Part shown: piece after piece, positions 34,501 to 45,640 of the stretch
Position numbering within the stretch: position 1 is the stretch's first letter
Layout of the letters: every line of letters starts with the position of its first letter
DNA from: Siphonodentalium dalli
Lineage: Eukaryota; Mollusca; Scaphopoda; Gadilida; Siphonodentaliidae
Assembly (NCBI GenBank): GCA_032622095.1
Contig: CP136069.1
Coordinates: 70,765,319-70,829,318 of the forward strand
Length of the DNA: 64,000 nucleotides
Direction of reading: 5' to 3'
Notes under the pieces: model-generated
What the model saw: only the letters and a program-made list of their open reading frames with translations
Told to the model about the DNA's origin: nothing
Database searches by the model: none
Program-made: the position numbers and the translations under genes

Positions 34501-35298
34501 GCGACTAAACAATATTTTATCAAATTTAGTGCTCACCCCACCCCACCACATCTCTCACCAAAGCAGCACCAATATGACGCCACGCGATTAGATACCTCAT
34601 ATCATGGATAAGAATGTGTATCAATTTGGTGGCAATTGGCGCTAATATAAAGATAATGTGTATCAATTTTGGTGCCCCTCTCCGTTTCAGGGCGCCCCTG
34701 ACTCGAATGACGCCACGTTTGACAGCTTTAAGCCATGCCATTAGACACTTCATATCATGGGATGAATTTGTATAAGTTTCGTGGCAATCGGTGACTAAAC
34801 CAATTCTTATCAGATTTCGTACCCACCTACCGCCCCCAAATCTCTAATCCCAACGACACCAATTTGGCGTATTTAAATCACGCAATAAGATTCTTTGTAT
34901 CACGGAGAAGCTCTCAGAAGAATGTGCATAAATTTGGTGGAATTCGTCGCTAAAATTATTTTGATCAATTTTGGTGCCCCTCTCCCCTTCCGGGCATCCC
35001 TGGCGCGAACGGCGCAACTTTTGACATATTTAAACCACACCATTAGATTCCTCATATTATGGGAATGATTATATATAAGTTTGGTGGGAATCGGCGACAA
35101 TTTGTGTTCTGCCCCTCCCCTTTTCTGCCCCCTGACAACAACGGCGTCACTTTATAAAATTCTAACCCTCGCCATTATCTTTCTCGTAAAAAGTTACCCC
35201 TATTAGACCCCTTTTTTGTCATCTAGGTGGTCCCCTGTGAATTTCTATAGAACACAGACAGACAGACAGACAGACATTCGCAAATATAGATATAGATA
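31539..35298 (+). repeat. Long head-and-tail repeat element, copy 1
   Basis: It starts actagcagggttacccggcg and ends with a (CAGA)n tail and aatatagatatagata. A ~1-kb head module (to about 32520) is shared with the copy at 45714. The rest is made of ~145-160-bp degenerate units containing a version of aatttggtggaaatcgg, often preceded by ccattagattcctcatatc. A ~610-bp internal segment is duplicated (32530-33140 and 33721-34335). No convincing ORF is present. Confidence 0.75.
32530..34335 (+). repeat. Internal direct duplication in the head-and-tail element
   Basis: aattgttcaagtgact..cggtca starts both copies (about 32530 and 33723), and both end near ccttaaagttat (33140 and 34330). A ~580-bp spacer (33141-33720) separates them and has no counterpart seen elsewhere in the window. 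Confidence 0.7.
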
Positions 35299-35584
35299 AG
35301 TATCACAATAGATTGAGAGCAACAAAAGCACTAGATTTTCATCCTACGGTCTACAGGCGCAATTTTTAGGCGATCGCTTATTACAACTTTGAACAAACGA
35401 AACGATATCAGACTTACGGAAAACATTATACGAAACGAAACACGTGTTTTCAGCGCTATATCGACGAGCTGATTACGAGCTATTTCACGTAGGTATTATT
35501 TGAGAATCCGCTTTCAAAATTATGCATTCATACTGTTGGGATTCGAACGAGCAATGTCCGTTTAGATACGAGTAAGGTACTTAC
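35299..35584. other. Gene-free stretch, probably intron
   Basis: No feature is seen. It is immediately downstream, on the minus strand, of the donor at 35584. Confidence 0.35.
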
Positions 35585-35663
35585 ATTCGCCGAGGACTGG
35601 ACTGGCAACGAAAATGCACGAGACAGAAAGCGCCAAAACGGTACAGAGTGAATATGTGTCCAT
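35585..35663 (-). CDS. Candidate first coding exon encoding a signal peptide
   Basis: On the minus strand an ATG at 35663-35661 has a good start context (G at -3 and +4). It opens a 79-bp exon ending at a strong GTAAGT donor (35584-35579). The 26 residues have a short N-terminus, a hydrophobic core (LCTVLALSVSCIFVA) and a small-residue cleavage region (SPVLGE), a classic signal peptide. The exon ends in phase 1, the usual phase for joining a signal exon to extracellular modules. The lectin-like exon at 6084 starts in phase 1 on the same strand, but nothing here proves they belong together. A 5' leader exon may end at a GTGAGTA donor near 35837. Confidence 0.4.
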
Positions 35664-36682
35664 TGCTGATACTGCCTTCGCTCTTGCCTCATGCACTTGA
35701 GAACTATAGAATGCTCACAGACTTTTGTCCCATACACTGACTCCCATGAAATGATACCGGAATCTTGTGTGTTAGCTGATATCACGCTCATCCGAATCAC
35801 CCACCCATTGCATTGATGTATTGATGTGATACTCACTAAGGATAGACAAAGCGCCGTACAATGTTCCGAACAATGTCAAACGTGACAACTTTTAACGACG
35901 AAAACTACATTGTTCTTCCAATGTGTATTGACAGTCGATAGGAAACAAGATGTATGTTCGGTTGTTTGCGACATTATCGATCCAATTTGTATTGAGCAGC
36001 AAATACTTATAGATGCACGGCCCGTTTAAAATATCCAGTTATACAAAGAAGTACAATGAGTAATAATACTGGAGAAATATTGAGATATGAACTATCAAAA
36101 AGGGCAATTTAGCCATTTCGACAAAATAGCCTGCCCCGAAACTGATAAATAGTAATTTTGTTGGCTACAAAACAATTCGTTATTCGATAAATACTCGATC
36201 AATCTTTTCTCTTTTCTGTTCTATAGTCTACTATACATGTATGCGGGCTATAAGATAACGCCAACACATGTATTGTTAGAACATCCAATATGTATCATTT
36301 GACCTACTAAAATATAGCAAATGCTACATACAGCAATTCAGGTGGCTTTTAATGTCGGGCCCTAATTTTAGTTTTAGACCAGTTTTAATGTGCCCCCCCC
36401 CCCCCCATTTTATTTTATAACTGATAACCCGTACTATCAAGAAAAACTGAAAAAAGCTTGACAGGAAAAAAATTTAAGTTTCCATCTGGCGTACACCGGT
36501 CTAAAATGTCCTGAGCTATTTATCGACTTACATGTATACTAGGCAAACGACAATGAAAAATACCCACAATGACCATCATTCATATGCCACAGAAACATCA
36601 ATAAGTATTATGTTAAAACGAGAACAAAAGATCATCACTGAGAATGCTATTTACTATCTACCGCTTATTGTGTGAACGAAAG
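35664..36682. other. Gene-free stretch
   Basis: It contains a possible leader region of the signal-peptide exon (35664-35837) and a run of C at 36392-36406. Nothing else is recognised. Confidence 0.4.
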
Positions 36683-36820
36683 CTCTTTATTAGAGAAAAT
36701 ATGTGGAAGTTTTGCTAGCCTAACAAAATTACAACAGTGTTAAAACTTCCTCTTTATTAGAGACGATCTGTGAAAGTTTTGCTAGCCAAACAAAATTACA
36801 AGAGTGTTAAAACTTCCTCT
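36683..36820 (+). repeat. 67-bp tandem duplication
   Basis: ctctttattagag starts units at 36683 and 36750. Both contain gttttgctagcc and end gtgttaaaacttc. Confidence 0.8.
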
Positions 36821-37125
36821 TAAATGTCGATATCTGACCACAGAAAAAGGGCACAATAATGGCCTTGCAAACACGTTATAAGTATGTTTTGGTTAGGATG
36901 AGTCATCTTTAATGAAACACACAATATATGGCTCAGCAGATTTTCCGAGACACATCATATATTCATTATATTATGTCGTTGTCTTGACTACCCCTGGTTG
37001 AGTGGCCTTGCTAATTGGTTACGATGTTGGTATTTTAACTATGATGTTTCTTGGCAAATAAAGCTATAAAGTAAAAATAATAGTCGTTTTATGTATACAA
37101 GAGTCAAGAACATATATATTTGAAA

Positions 37126-37345
37126 TGGACTTTTCCACAGCTGTCAATCAAATACGTATCAGCGGATATATTCTACCAATCAGCGCCTGAGCCGATCGCT
37201 TGCTGCATTGCAAATTCTTAATTCACCTTAAATATATTTTAATATCTTCGCATACTTTCAGTTTTCAATTGCCTACATTCAAACAACTGTTTTAGTTGTT
37301 AAATCATAATTTACTGAAATGTCGACTTGAGCAATAATGTTGGAA
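37126..37345 (+). repeat. Interspersed repeat, copy 2 (first copy at 10328-10550)
   Basis: It shares ggact.ttccacagctgtca, ccaatcagcg and aaatcataattta with the copy at 10328-10550, in the same order. Confidence 0.6.
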
Positions 37346-37599
37346 ATTAATTTTTCACTTTTCTTGTCAGCCGTCATTTATTTTCAAAATTGAAGACACA
37401 ATGAGGGTATGGTCTCGGGTTTATTATTGCATATCAGCAGCACGGTACAACTAATTAAATTCCTTCTGTATACGCCTTGTCGCGTAGCAACATTCTGTAA
37501 GCGCCTCCCACTAATTAATATATATATTGAAAGCTCAATTATGATGGCTCACCCAGGCAACTATTTTCAGGAGATACAAATCTTTTGATTGATCGACCA

Positions 37600-38160
37600 C
37601 ACACTGCCAAAAATATTTTCTCAATTCAGGAAAAAAAAAAATCTTGAAATGAGATATTATCTTGGGAGAATAGCTAGAAAAATAAGAAAAAACATATTTT
37701 CTAGGTCAAGAAATGAAAGGGTGGGAAATTTTCTTGTCTGAGAAAATTTCTTTAAGAAAACACAGTAATCTTAGTAAGAAAATCCTAGTAAAAAAATCTT
37801 AGTATAGATTTTTTTTTTCTTAATGTAGGAAAGATTGTTTTTCTCACATAAGTTTATTTTTCTTGAAATAAGATAAGTTTAAGATACTGCGATTATCTTG
37901 GGAGAATAGCTAGAAATTTAAGAAAGCTATACAATTAATCTAGAACAAGAAATTGTATTTTCTATAGTTAGAAATATCGTCAAGATATTTTTTCTTAAGT
38001 GTTGCCAATTTTTTCTAGAATGAGATTTTCTCAAGCAGGAAAATAAATCTAAGTAAGGGAAACAAGTTTTCTTAACTAGGAATATTTTTCCCAATTAGGA
38101 AAGATATATTAGAAAACAATTCTTAATTAAGAAAAACATTTAATTTTAAATTAATATATA
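37600..38160 (+). repeat. A/T-rich CAAGAAA-type repeat element
   Basis: It opens cacactgccaaaaatatttt and continues as low-complexity sequence built from tcttgaaa, caagaaat and aagaaaat words. The phrase ttatcttgggagaatagcta occurs twice (near 37649 and 37894). A related segment at 57130-57447 ends tttttggcagtg, the complement of this start, so the two are opposite ends of one family. Confidence 0.6.
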
Positions 38161-38266
38161 ATTTCAATTGTGTTTTAAAATATACAATTGACATTTATTC
38201 TGAATATAAAAACTTCTTTGTAAATATCATCGTTAAATGTATAATAGAGACACTAAGGGGGCTTAA

Positions 38267-38758
38267 ATGCACGGGAGGCCTTAGTTGTCGAAAATATTCA
38301 TATTTGTTTCAATCACCGTAAACAGAAAAACATTAAAACGCATACAGTTTTGTTCATATATACCATGACCATCGCGTAAACAGCATGCTATCATAAAGAC
38401 CTACTATATTTTACCTAAGCAGGAGCCTGATTGTGTTACAGAATGCAGCACAGTGTTACTGGCTAATCACACACAAATGATATAAATGCTCTTTATTCGT
38501 TCCATATCAAAATTCAGCAACAATGAACGCTCTTTATGTTTACCATCATAATATAAACAAAACCAGGAAAGTACCTTTTTATGCTTTTGTTTACATAAGA
38601 ATGATCAAACATATGACAATAACATACTGTTTATGCAATATTTCTTATTTGTATACGGACAAAGTATGTCTGCATTTTAATATTCTTTCTGTTTTTGGCA
38701 GTTTTTGACCGGTGGAAATATTTTCACAGCATACCCACCGCCAAGGCCTCCCGTACCT
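38267..38758 (-). mobile_element. TTAA-type MITE family 1, copy 2
   Basis: A 492-bp inverted copy of the element at 8336-8831, flanked by TTAA (38263-38266 and 38759-38762). Ends are ATGCACGGGAGGCCTT and AAGGCCTCCCGTACCT. Shared internal words include gtaaacagcatgctatcata and ggagcctgattgtgtta (in reverse in copy 1). Confidence 0.8.
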
Positions 38759-38762
38759 TTAA

Positions 38763-39399
38763 ACTTTAAATATACAATCAACAATTTCTCGTTACAGTTA
38801 TGGGTTTCTAAAATTGCAAGTGGCCAAACAAGATACTGTGTACATTCGCGAAATGAAACTATACAAAGTACCTGTATCTTGTTCTGCCTCTTAAAATTGT
38901 ATAAACCTATATACGCAACAAAAAATATATTGATTGCTAATAATTACATCCCGACACATGATTTTCAATATATTTATAGAAAGAGTTACCTCAAATCTGT
39001 CGGTTGCAAAAACAATATATAACAATTTCTGTTATTTGAGTATCCAGTTCAAACGATAGGAAAAAAAATCATCACACATGACAAAACAAGCACTGTATGT
39101 GCCTTAATAAACATCGTAACCCTGTATTTTTAAATGCACATATTCTAGGACGGGTGATGTGTAATAAACACAGAAAGAAACTTTTTGTATTAATGGATTT
39201 GTTGATACGGCACTTGTGCCATTGAGGAAAGATAGAACTCTAGGGTGTGCTGTTCATTCCGTCATTGTGCGCTAGCACTCATGTCATATCAACAAACCCA
39301 TAAACAAAATTGTGTAATTCTGAGTATATACAGCATGGTTTAAATAGCTGTTTCATGAATCATGCAGATTGCAGGTTTACTGTTCAGGTACTAGCCCAA
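38763..39399. other. Gene-free stretch
   Basis: One 105-codon frame starts inside the neighbouring MITE (38705-39022) and is not supported as a gene. Nothing else is recognised. Confidence 0.45.
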
Positions 39400-39700
39400 G
39401 TCTTTTCGGTATGCAACAGCTTGAGATATCGAATACAGTAATGGCCTGAGTATAATCGACTCCTTAAACACAGTAGAATTATGGGTAACTTTTCAGGATT
39501 TAGTCGGAAATATGGCTTGTTGCGATTCATCGGAAAGCTCTGAGAACTTTCCGATGAATGGCAACAAGCCATATTTCCGACTAAATCCTGAAAAGTTACC
39601 CATAATTCTGCTGTGGTTAAGGAGTTGATTACTTAGAGCAATACTGCAGTTGAAACTGTTTTGGATCGAGTCCTGTCCGGCTACTCTTCTATAACCTCTC
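39400..39700. repeat. Long hairpin / fold-back
   Basis: The core arms, 39459-39538 and about 39549-39626, are nearly perfect inverted copies (for example ggatttagtcggaaatatgg and its complement). Weaker pairing extends to about 39434 and 39652 or further. The loop is about 10 bp. Confidence 0.8.
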
Positions 39701-40448
39701 AAGATTTTGCAGTGTTGAATGGGTCACCATGAATCGCTCAATTAAACAATCGCAACAGTGTTGAGTGTTTTGCTTATCGCTCACTATTTACTGCTGTATA
39801 TAAACAAACGATTGACTCACACAAAGTGTGTTTTGTGGATAATAACGCATTCATATGAACATTATCCTATACTATTAGTATATTCTTGGGAAACATTTTG
39901 TAAATGTTATTTATAAATTATAACCTATAACGAAGGCCATCCATTCCTTTAAGTTCCAAAGATATAACGAGAATCACTGCATTTTAATTGCATACCGCAT
40001 CCATCGTGGTGCTGTTTTGTGTTCAAGTGACAACCTTACCATGGTGTTGGAAATTACTGCAGTGTAATACCACAGCATTACCTGGGTAACACCACGTTAG
40101 AGATGGTCAATTACTTTAAGTATATGCAGGTTTGAAATCATCACTCTTGGGAAAGGCTGCCATCTATGTTCTTATAAAAAAATTACATAAAAGTTTGTAA
40201 AACAAGGTACATGTACATACTATGAGTATAGCGGTATGAAGTGTCTGGGGCACCTTTGATGGATAAAAGCGAATGTATACAGGCCTTAAAATTTTGCAAG
40301 AATCAAACTATAGCATTTCTACATCAAATCAGCTGCTTTTTACCAGACTCAAACGAAGAATCATGATTCTGACTCTCATCACACTAAAATCCCTACAAAA
40401 TAATCTACTGGTGTGCAGATATTTCATTGAGTGTTTCAAATCATTTTA
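39701..40448. other. Gene-free stretch
   Basis: No domain, RNA gene or repeat structure is recognised. Confidence 0.4.
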
Positions 40449-40725
40449 AAGGGACCCAAGGCACTCATAGTGAGTAAATATGCCAAACATATAACATACA
40501 ACAGTTCGTAAAAACATCACCACTCAGAAAAACATGAATTCCTGATTCCTATATTAATTATTGAAAGTTTTCCAATAACGAAATTTCTCCTGTTGGAACC
40601 ATTGCTATGTAAACAAAACTGTTACAGTGATTTGTCAACAAACATTGCTACTAGTAATCGCGTAGAAGGTTAAACATATTTTAGTCTATTAAAATCTTAT
40701 TTTCAGAATATTTTTCAATGTTTAA
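40449..40725 (+). repeat. Interspersed repeat starting TTAAAGGGAC
   Basis: It shares ttaaagggacc, ccaataacgaaatttctc and gttgaaacc-like words with 5411-5570. It shares tatgtaaacaaaactgttac and agtgatttgtcaacaaa with 56763-56815 and about 56910. It is followed directly by a TTAA MITE. Confidence 0.6.
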
Positions 40726-40979
40726 CCCTTTCATGATGAGAGCTGCGCTGGTACAGCATTAAAGATCATGTACCAGTGAATTCTTGTATATATGCAAGTC
40801 TCACATAGGAAGCCTCATATGTATAAGAGAATGCACTGGATTACAAGGTCAAGGTAAATATTGTTAGGCCATGTATTCTCTTATATATGTGAGGCTCCAT
40901 TTTGGAGACTCGCAAATATAAGAGAATGCATTGGCGCAGGGTTTTAGCAACATTTCAAGAATCTCCAATCATGGAAGGG
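40726..40979 (+). mobile_element. TTAA-type MITE family 2, copy 1
   Basis: 254 bp flanked by TTAA (40722-40725 and 40980-40983), with ends CCCTTTCATGA and TCATGGAAGGG. It shares ggtacagcattaaaga, aaggtaaatattgttaggcc and atgcattggcgcagggttt with the copy at 58110-58343. Confidence 0.8.
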
Positions 40980-40983
40980 TTAA

Positions 40984-42496
40984 GTTTTTATTAAACTTTT
41001 GCATCTTATTGGACTTATTCAACATTGGATGGTAATGTCACTGTAACAGTGATGTTTATCAGAATTGCTAGCATGCAATGACATTCTTTCATATAAATTA
41101 ATTAACTCACAGAATATCGAAAGACCAGATGTGAGTATAATATAAATTTATCACCCCATTTTATGCAGGGATACAAAAAATAAAGATAACATATGTTATG
41201 CTTTAAAGTCAGCATGGACAATTAAAGGTAAACAATCTGAATTGATGGTCTCCATACCATCAGATTCCAAGAACAACATTTCTTAATCGATTAAATACCA
41301 AAACATAATGCTAACTAAGTACTGTCAACTCTAGTGTAACATTTTCCAAAACATGTTATATATCAACATTTTGTTCATCGCAACTTGGTATCAAGATTAG
41401 GTCAGTCGACTCAGTCGGCTCGTTGAATATTTGCTAGGCCGGGAAATATTCAAGGCGATGAAAAATAACAGATTAAAAAAATTTATATTTTGTAACTCAG
41501 AACTTTAAAGGGTGTGTTCCTCGACTTGAATCAATTATTTTTACCCCCGAAGCCAAAGAAATAGTAATTGAGGAGCGTGAACTCGGGATTATCTATCTTT
41601 AAATGTGCATGTATGGTACATGTATAAGCCACTTTACGCTCCTTGTACAGATTACTTGGTGATACAGCAGGTTGACAAAGATAAAGGAACATTATAATAT
41701 TTTGATTCTGTTATGGATTTTAAGGCCTGTATGTGTACATGAATCTGATTATATTGACATACTGCAATAATATGTCACTTAAAAGATCATATCCTTCAGA
41801 TAAGCTCAGAAACAAGGCTTGAGACTGTTCCATGGGTACTGTTGTGCTTTGTGTGGAAATTTGAAACGGGTACACCTCCAAATTCTGGTCAATGTAGTAT
41901 GAAATATAAAAAAGTTTATGCATACGCTGGATGCCATAGTGCACATTTTCTGAGACTCGATGAAGTATACAAGTACATGTCTGTTGTAGAATTGAATTCA
42001 CTAACTTCACTTGCCAAGATTTTCACCACATAAGTCTGATAAAATGTAGAGGTCACTGATCGGTCTCCATCAAGGAAGGAATGCATACATATATGTGTCA
42101 TTTTTGCCTTTGATGAACACATTGATCGTCATTTGGTTATAAATTAAAGCCTCCCCTTCGCTGCAGTGTGCACTAGTTACCAGGTAAGCATGGTACTGGA
42201 TTCAGTGCATACCGTCCGTATGTATACATATGGTACATGTGTATAGCCAGGAGACTCAGGACTCACTGTCACACTGCAACAACACACATGTCATCATCAT
42301 TGTCATGCATGGACGAATACCGATAACATCTACAGTACATGTATACAGTACATGTATCCAGTACATGTACACCGAATAACATTTGAAATCCTTCCTCATC
42401 CAGTCTTGGACAGAATTAATAATATTGGTATTAAGGGTCACCATGCAGTGTCTGCAAGAAGCACTCTGACAGGAAACATGATTCTATGATTGGTTA
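40984..42496. other. No supported gene; possible 3' UTR of a minus-strand gene
   Basis: Short open frames only (for example 96 codons at 41720-42010). If the terminal exon at 42497 is real, part of this is its 3' UTR. acatgtacatgtat-like runs occur near 42330-42370. Confidence 0.35.
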
Positions 42497-42563
42497 TCAG
42501 ATAATCATATCAGGCCTTGAATGAAATTTTGATGTCTCAATCCAGTCAAGCAGCTCCTCCTGT
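42497..42563 (-). CDS. Candidate terminal coding exon, unassigned
   Basis: On the minus strand, a strong acceptor (ctttttttttcag) precedes 42563. After one base the frame reads QEELLDWIETSKFHSRPDM and two more residues, then stops at TGA (42499-42497). The acidic, Trp-containing peptide looks like a real C-terminus, but I do not recognise it. Upstream exons were not found; the next candidate on this strand is at 61841-61909. Confidence 0.35.
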
Positions 42564-42750
42564 CTGAAAAAAAAAGATTTTAATGCTTGTAATGACATCA
42601 GAAAAGAGGAATGACTGATCATATACATATTATAAAGATACATCATCCAAATTGATCACCCGGGGGCCGAGTTATAACAGTAAATTATATCCATTCAAAT
42701 GCTGCATGATGGTCAGAAACAGCTACAAATACATGTACCGGTATCATATA

Positions 42751-43066
42751 CCGGTGTAACAGATATCTCCCCCTGGATAGATCCCCCACTCTGGATACCA
42801 CCCCCCCATGAATGACTAAAATAAAATTTCACTCATTTGATATATGTTACTTGAACAAACAAAAATAAAAAAACAAACTTAAATCTCATAAAACATTTCT
42901 TTCTGGCCATTTCAGGGTCAAACGATATTAAATGAGTGAATTTTCTTTTAGTCATACATGGGGGAAAACGCCCAGGGTGTGCGAGTGAGATATCTGAGGA
43001 CATTCGCAAATACACTCCCCCATGGAGGAAGATATCCAGACAGGAGGAGGTGACGTGTTACACCGG
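42751..43066. repeat. Fold-back element with ccggtgtaac ends
   Basis: Ends are ccggtgtaac (42751) and gttacaccgg (43066). Internal arms also pair, for example catgaatgactaaaa near 42808 with ttttagtcatacatg near 42945. The right end is the target site of the hAT MITE that follows. Confidence 0.7.
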
Positions 43067-44053
43067 CAGAGGCGGACTGGGCCAAGAAACCGGCCCGGGA
43101 AATTAATATAATACCGGCCCATCTGTTTGGGGGAGGGGGGGGGCGTCCACAGTCCACCTTGGAAAATTCCAACTGCACCCTCCCCCCTTGAATCAGAATC
43201 AGATTAAATACATATTTTTGCATAATTCCATTTGCACCCCCCCCCCCTTGAATCAGATGCAGACCAAATACATGTTTTCGCATAATTCCATTTGCACCTC
43301 TGGTCTAATATCATATATATTCATAAACCATGGTTCTATATATTCCCGGTATGAGACCATTCAGATATTTTTACCTGAAAAATTGCATAAAATCTAACAT
43401 CTAGCGGTCTAACTCCAGACAAATGCACACGGCTACGGACAAGAGACCAGGACACACCGGGCTGTTCATGGTTGTTCGGCCCGTGGTGAGAACATTTTGA
43501 AAACTATACAAGAAAATCTCGAATCCGATAAACTAGACTGGCATCAACTGAAGCGTTCCTATTTTCTTGTAAATTTCAATTGGGGGAGGGGTGCGTAAGA
43601 ATTTGTTTGGGATTTACAGCTGGGAGTTACCGTTAAAATCTCGAGATTAATGGGATCTTTACGTGGTGTTATATGATGCCGACAAGTTCATTTAATGTCA
43701 AAATTACAATTAGCCAATTCGGCTGGTTAAACAACACATGTGGCGGCCCACGTCCGGAATTTTCCCGGTCTCCCGATCGGCCATGCAGTCCGCCTCTGCC
43801 CTCATGAATTTATGTGAGAAGAGTACCATCTTATTGGATACACGGCTGGTTAAACAACACATGTGGCGGCCCACGTCGGTTTCATTTGCGGCCCAAGTTG
43901 TGGTTGGGCGGCCCAACCACATATACCCCCCCCAAACCGTAATAAAAAACCATCGGATTCTCGCTTGATAAAAAATCACGTGGAATCAGAATTATTCCGG
44001 CCTCCGGCCCATCGGGAAATTTCCCGGTCTCCCGATCGGCCAGTCCGCCTCTG
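43067..44053 (+). mobile_element. hAT-type MITE with perfect 8-bp target duplication
   Basis: 987 bp with inverted ends CAGAGGCGGACTGG and CCAGTCCGCCTCTG, flanked by TACACCGG on both sides (43059-43066 and 44054-44061). An 8-bp duplication and CAG ends fit hAT transposition. Inside, cggttaaacaacacatgtgg-like sequence is duplicated (near 43728 and 43847). G and C runs lie near 43130 and 43239. There is no transposase, so it is non-autonomous. Confidence 0.85.
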
Positions 44054-44176
44054 TACACCGGTACCTGCACCAAATACTCCAAACATTCCAGATACATGTA
44101 TATAGGTACCGGTATGATATCATATTGGTCTTGTAAAATATCATATATTTGTAAATGTTTTAAGGCAATTTAAACA

Positions 44177-44531
44177 GCTTGGGGGGAGGGGGGGGAATTT
44201 CCGGCACATATGCCGGGGTGGGTGGGTGGTCAAAGCCACCAACAAGCAATTTTTTCCGCAACTAAACAAAAAATTTCCTGCTTGTTTTTTTAGTGTTTTG
44301 GCAATGAGTTGGGCTTCAAAACCACTTTGAATGAGAGAAATAATGTAATTCTAACTGGTAAACTGACTGCAGGCAGTTATCGTGTTGTATTTTGTTGCAA
44401 ATCTTGAAATCCAAGGCCATGTTTTTTTGGCCGAATGACCTCAAAATGACTCATTCCTAGTTACATGTCCATGTTAACATCCATGATAAATAGTATGCAC
44501 AGAAATTCATATACAGCTGTTTACAGTGAAT
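44177..44531 (+). repeat. Direct duplication, copy 1
   Basis: Shares atgccggggtgg.tgggtgg, ttttttccgcaactaaa and the ending ttcatatacagctgtttaca with 45000-45395. C13 and G11 runs lie between the copies near 44697-44722. Confidence 0.75.
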
Positions 44532-44999
44532 TTCCCCCCGCAAATCTCTGTTTTAGTGTTAAAAGGGGGGTGGGTGTAAAAAAAATGGTCGGAAAAAACT
44601 GCCAAAAACGGAAAAAAATTTGGCGGTGGGGGTGGGTGGGTACAAAAAATTATCGAAAGGGAAAAAATGCCATACATGCCTGAAATTTGTTTCCGACCCC
44701 CCCCCCCCCTGGGGGGGGGGGCAATGTGGCACCCCAAATGTCAATACATTTGATTTTATCATCTTTACTTGAATATGTGAGTTCACAAATACTCTATTTC
44801 CATGCATATACTAGTAAACACAATTATACATAATCATTGGGGAATTGAACAAATTATATTGTATAATATACAAGCATAATTATGTATACTAGAAGATAGC
44901 AGCACAAACTAGTACTTCTGCATGTCAAATATCACACATACCAGTATATACCACTTATACTGCGGATTGACTTCTTTAAAAATATTGGCCGTCATATCA

Positions 45000-45395
45000 G
45001 GGGGGGATTTCCGGGCACGTATGCCGGGGTGGATGGGTGGTTGAACTTGATGGGACCAACAAACATTTTTTTCCGCAACTAAAATGTTTTTTTCCTGCAA
45101 GTCGTTTGACTGTTTTTGCAATGAGTTTGGCTTAAAACTCATTACAATAAGAGAAATACCGGTATTTATAAAACAGAAATGACAAATTTCATGATAATCA
45201 GACAAACAGTATAGCTTGTAGCTCATGCTAATGGATTGAATTTTGAATTCCAAGATGGCCACCGGCTGGTGACCGGCAGCCATGTTTTTTTGCTGAATGA
45301 CCCCAAAATGAGTCGTTCCTATTTACATGTCAATGTTAACATCCATGACAAATAGTATTCACAGAAATTCATATACAGCTGTTTACAGTGAATCT
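45000..45395 (+). repeat. Direct duplication, copy 2
   Basis: Second copy of 44177-44531, offset by about 830 bp. It includes a longer middle part (45140-45280) and runs up to the truncated hAT copy. Confidence 0.75.
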
Positions 45396-45403
45396 CCCAC
45401 ACC

Positions 45404-45640
45404 CAGAGGCGGACTGGCCGATCGGGAAATTTCCCGATGGGCCGGAGTCCGGAAAAATTCTGATTCCACGTGATTTTCTATCAAGCGAGAATCCGAGGGG
45501 TTTTTTTACGGTTTGGGGGGGGGGGGTATATGTGGTTTGGCGGCCTCAACCACAACTTGGGCCGCAAATGAAACTGACGTGGGCCGCCACATGTGTTGTT
45601 TAACCTGCCGTGTATCCAATAAGATGGCACTCTTCTAAGA
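45404..45640 (-). mobile_element. Truncated copy of the hAT MITE
   Basis: It starts cagaggcggactggcc and matches the right part of 43067-44053 in reverse, down to gtgtatccaataagatgg. The other end is missing. Confidence 0.75.

Noticed and set aside
38523-39022. 61- and 105-codon plus-strand frames as genes
   Set aside because: They lie in or start within a TTAA MITE whose other copy does not preserve the frame.
43738-44105. Overlapping open frames in the hAT MITE
   Set aside because: Both strands are open because of GC-rich repeated sequence; no domain, and the truncated copy does not keep the frames.
44690-44725. C13/G11 palindrome as a regulatory element
   Set aside because: Homopolymer runs occur throughout the window; nothing links this one to a gene.
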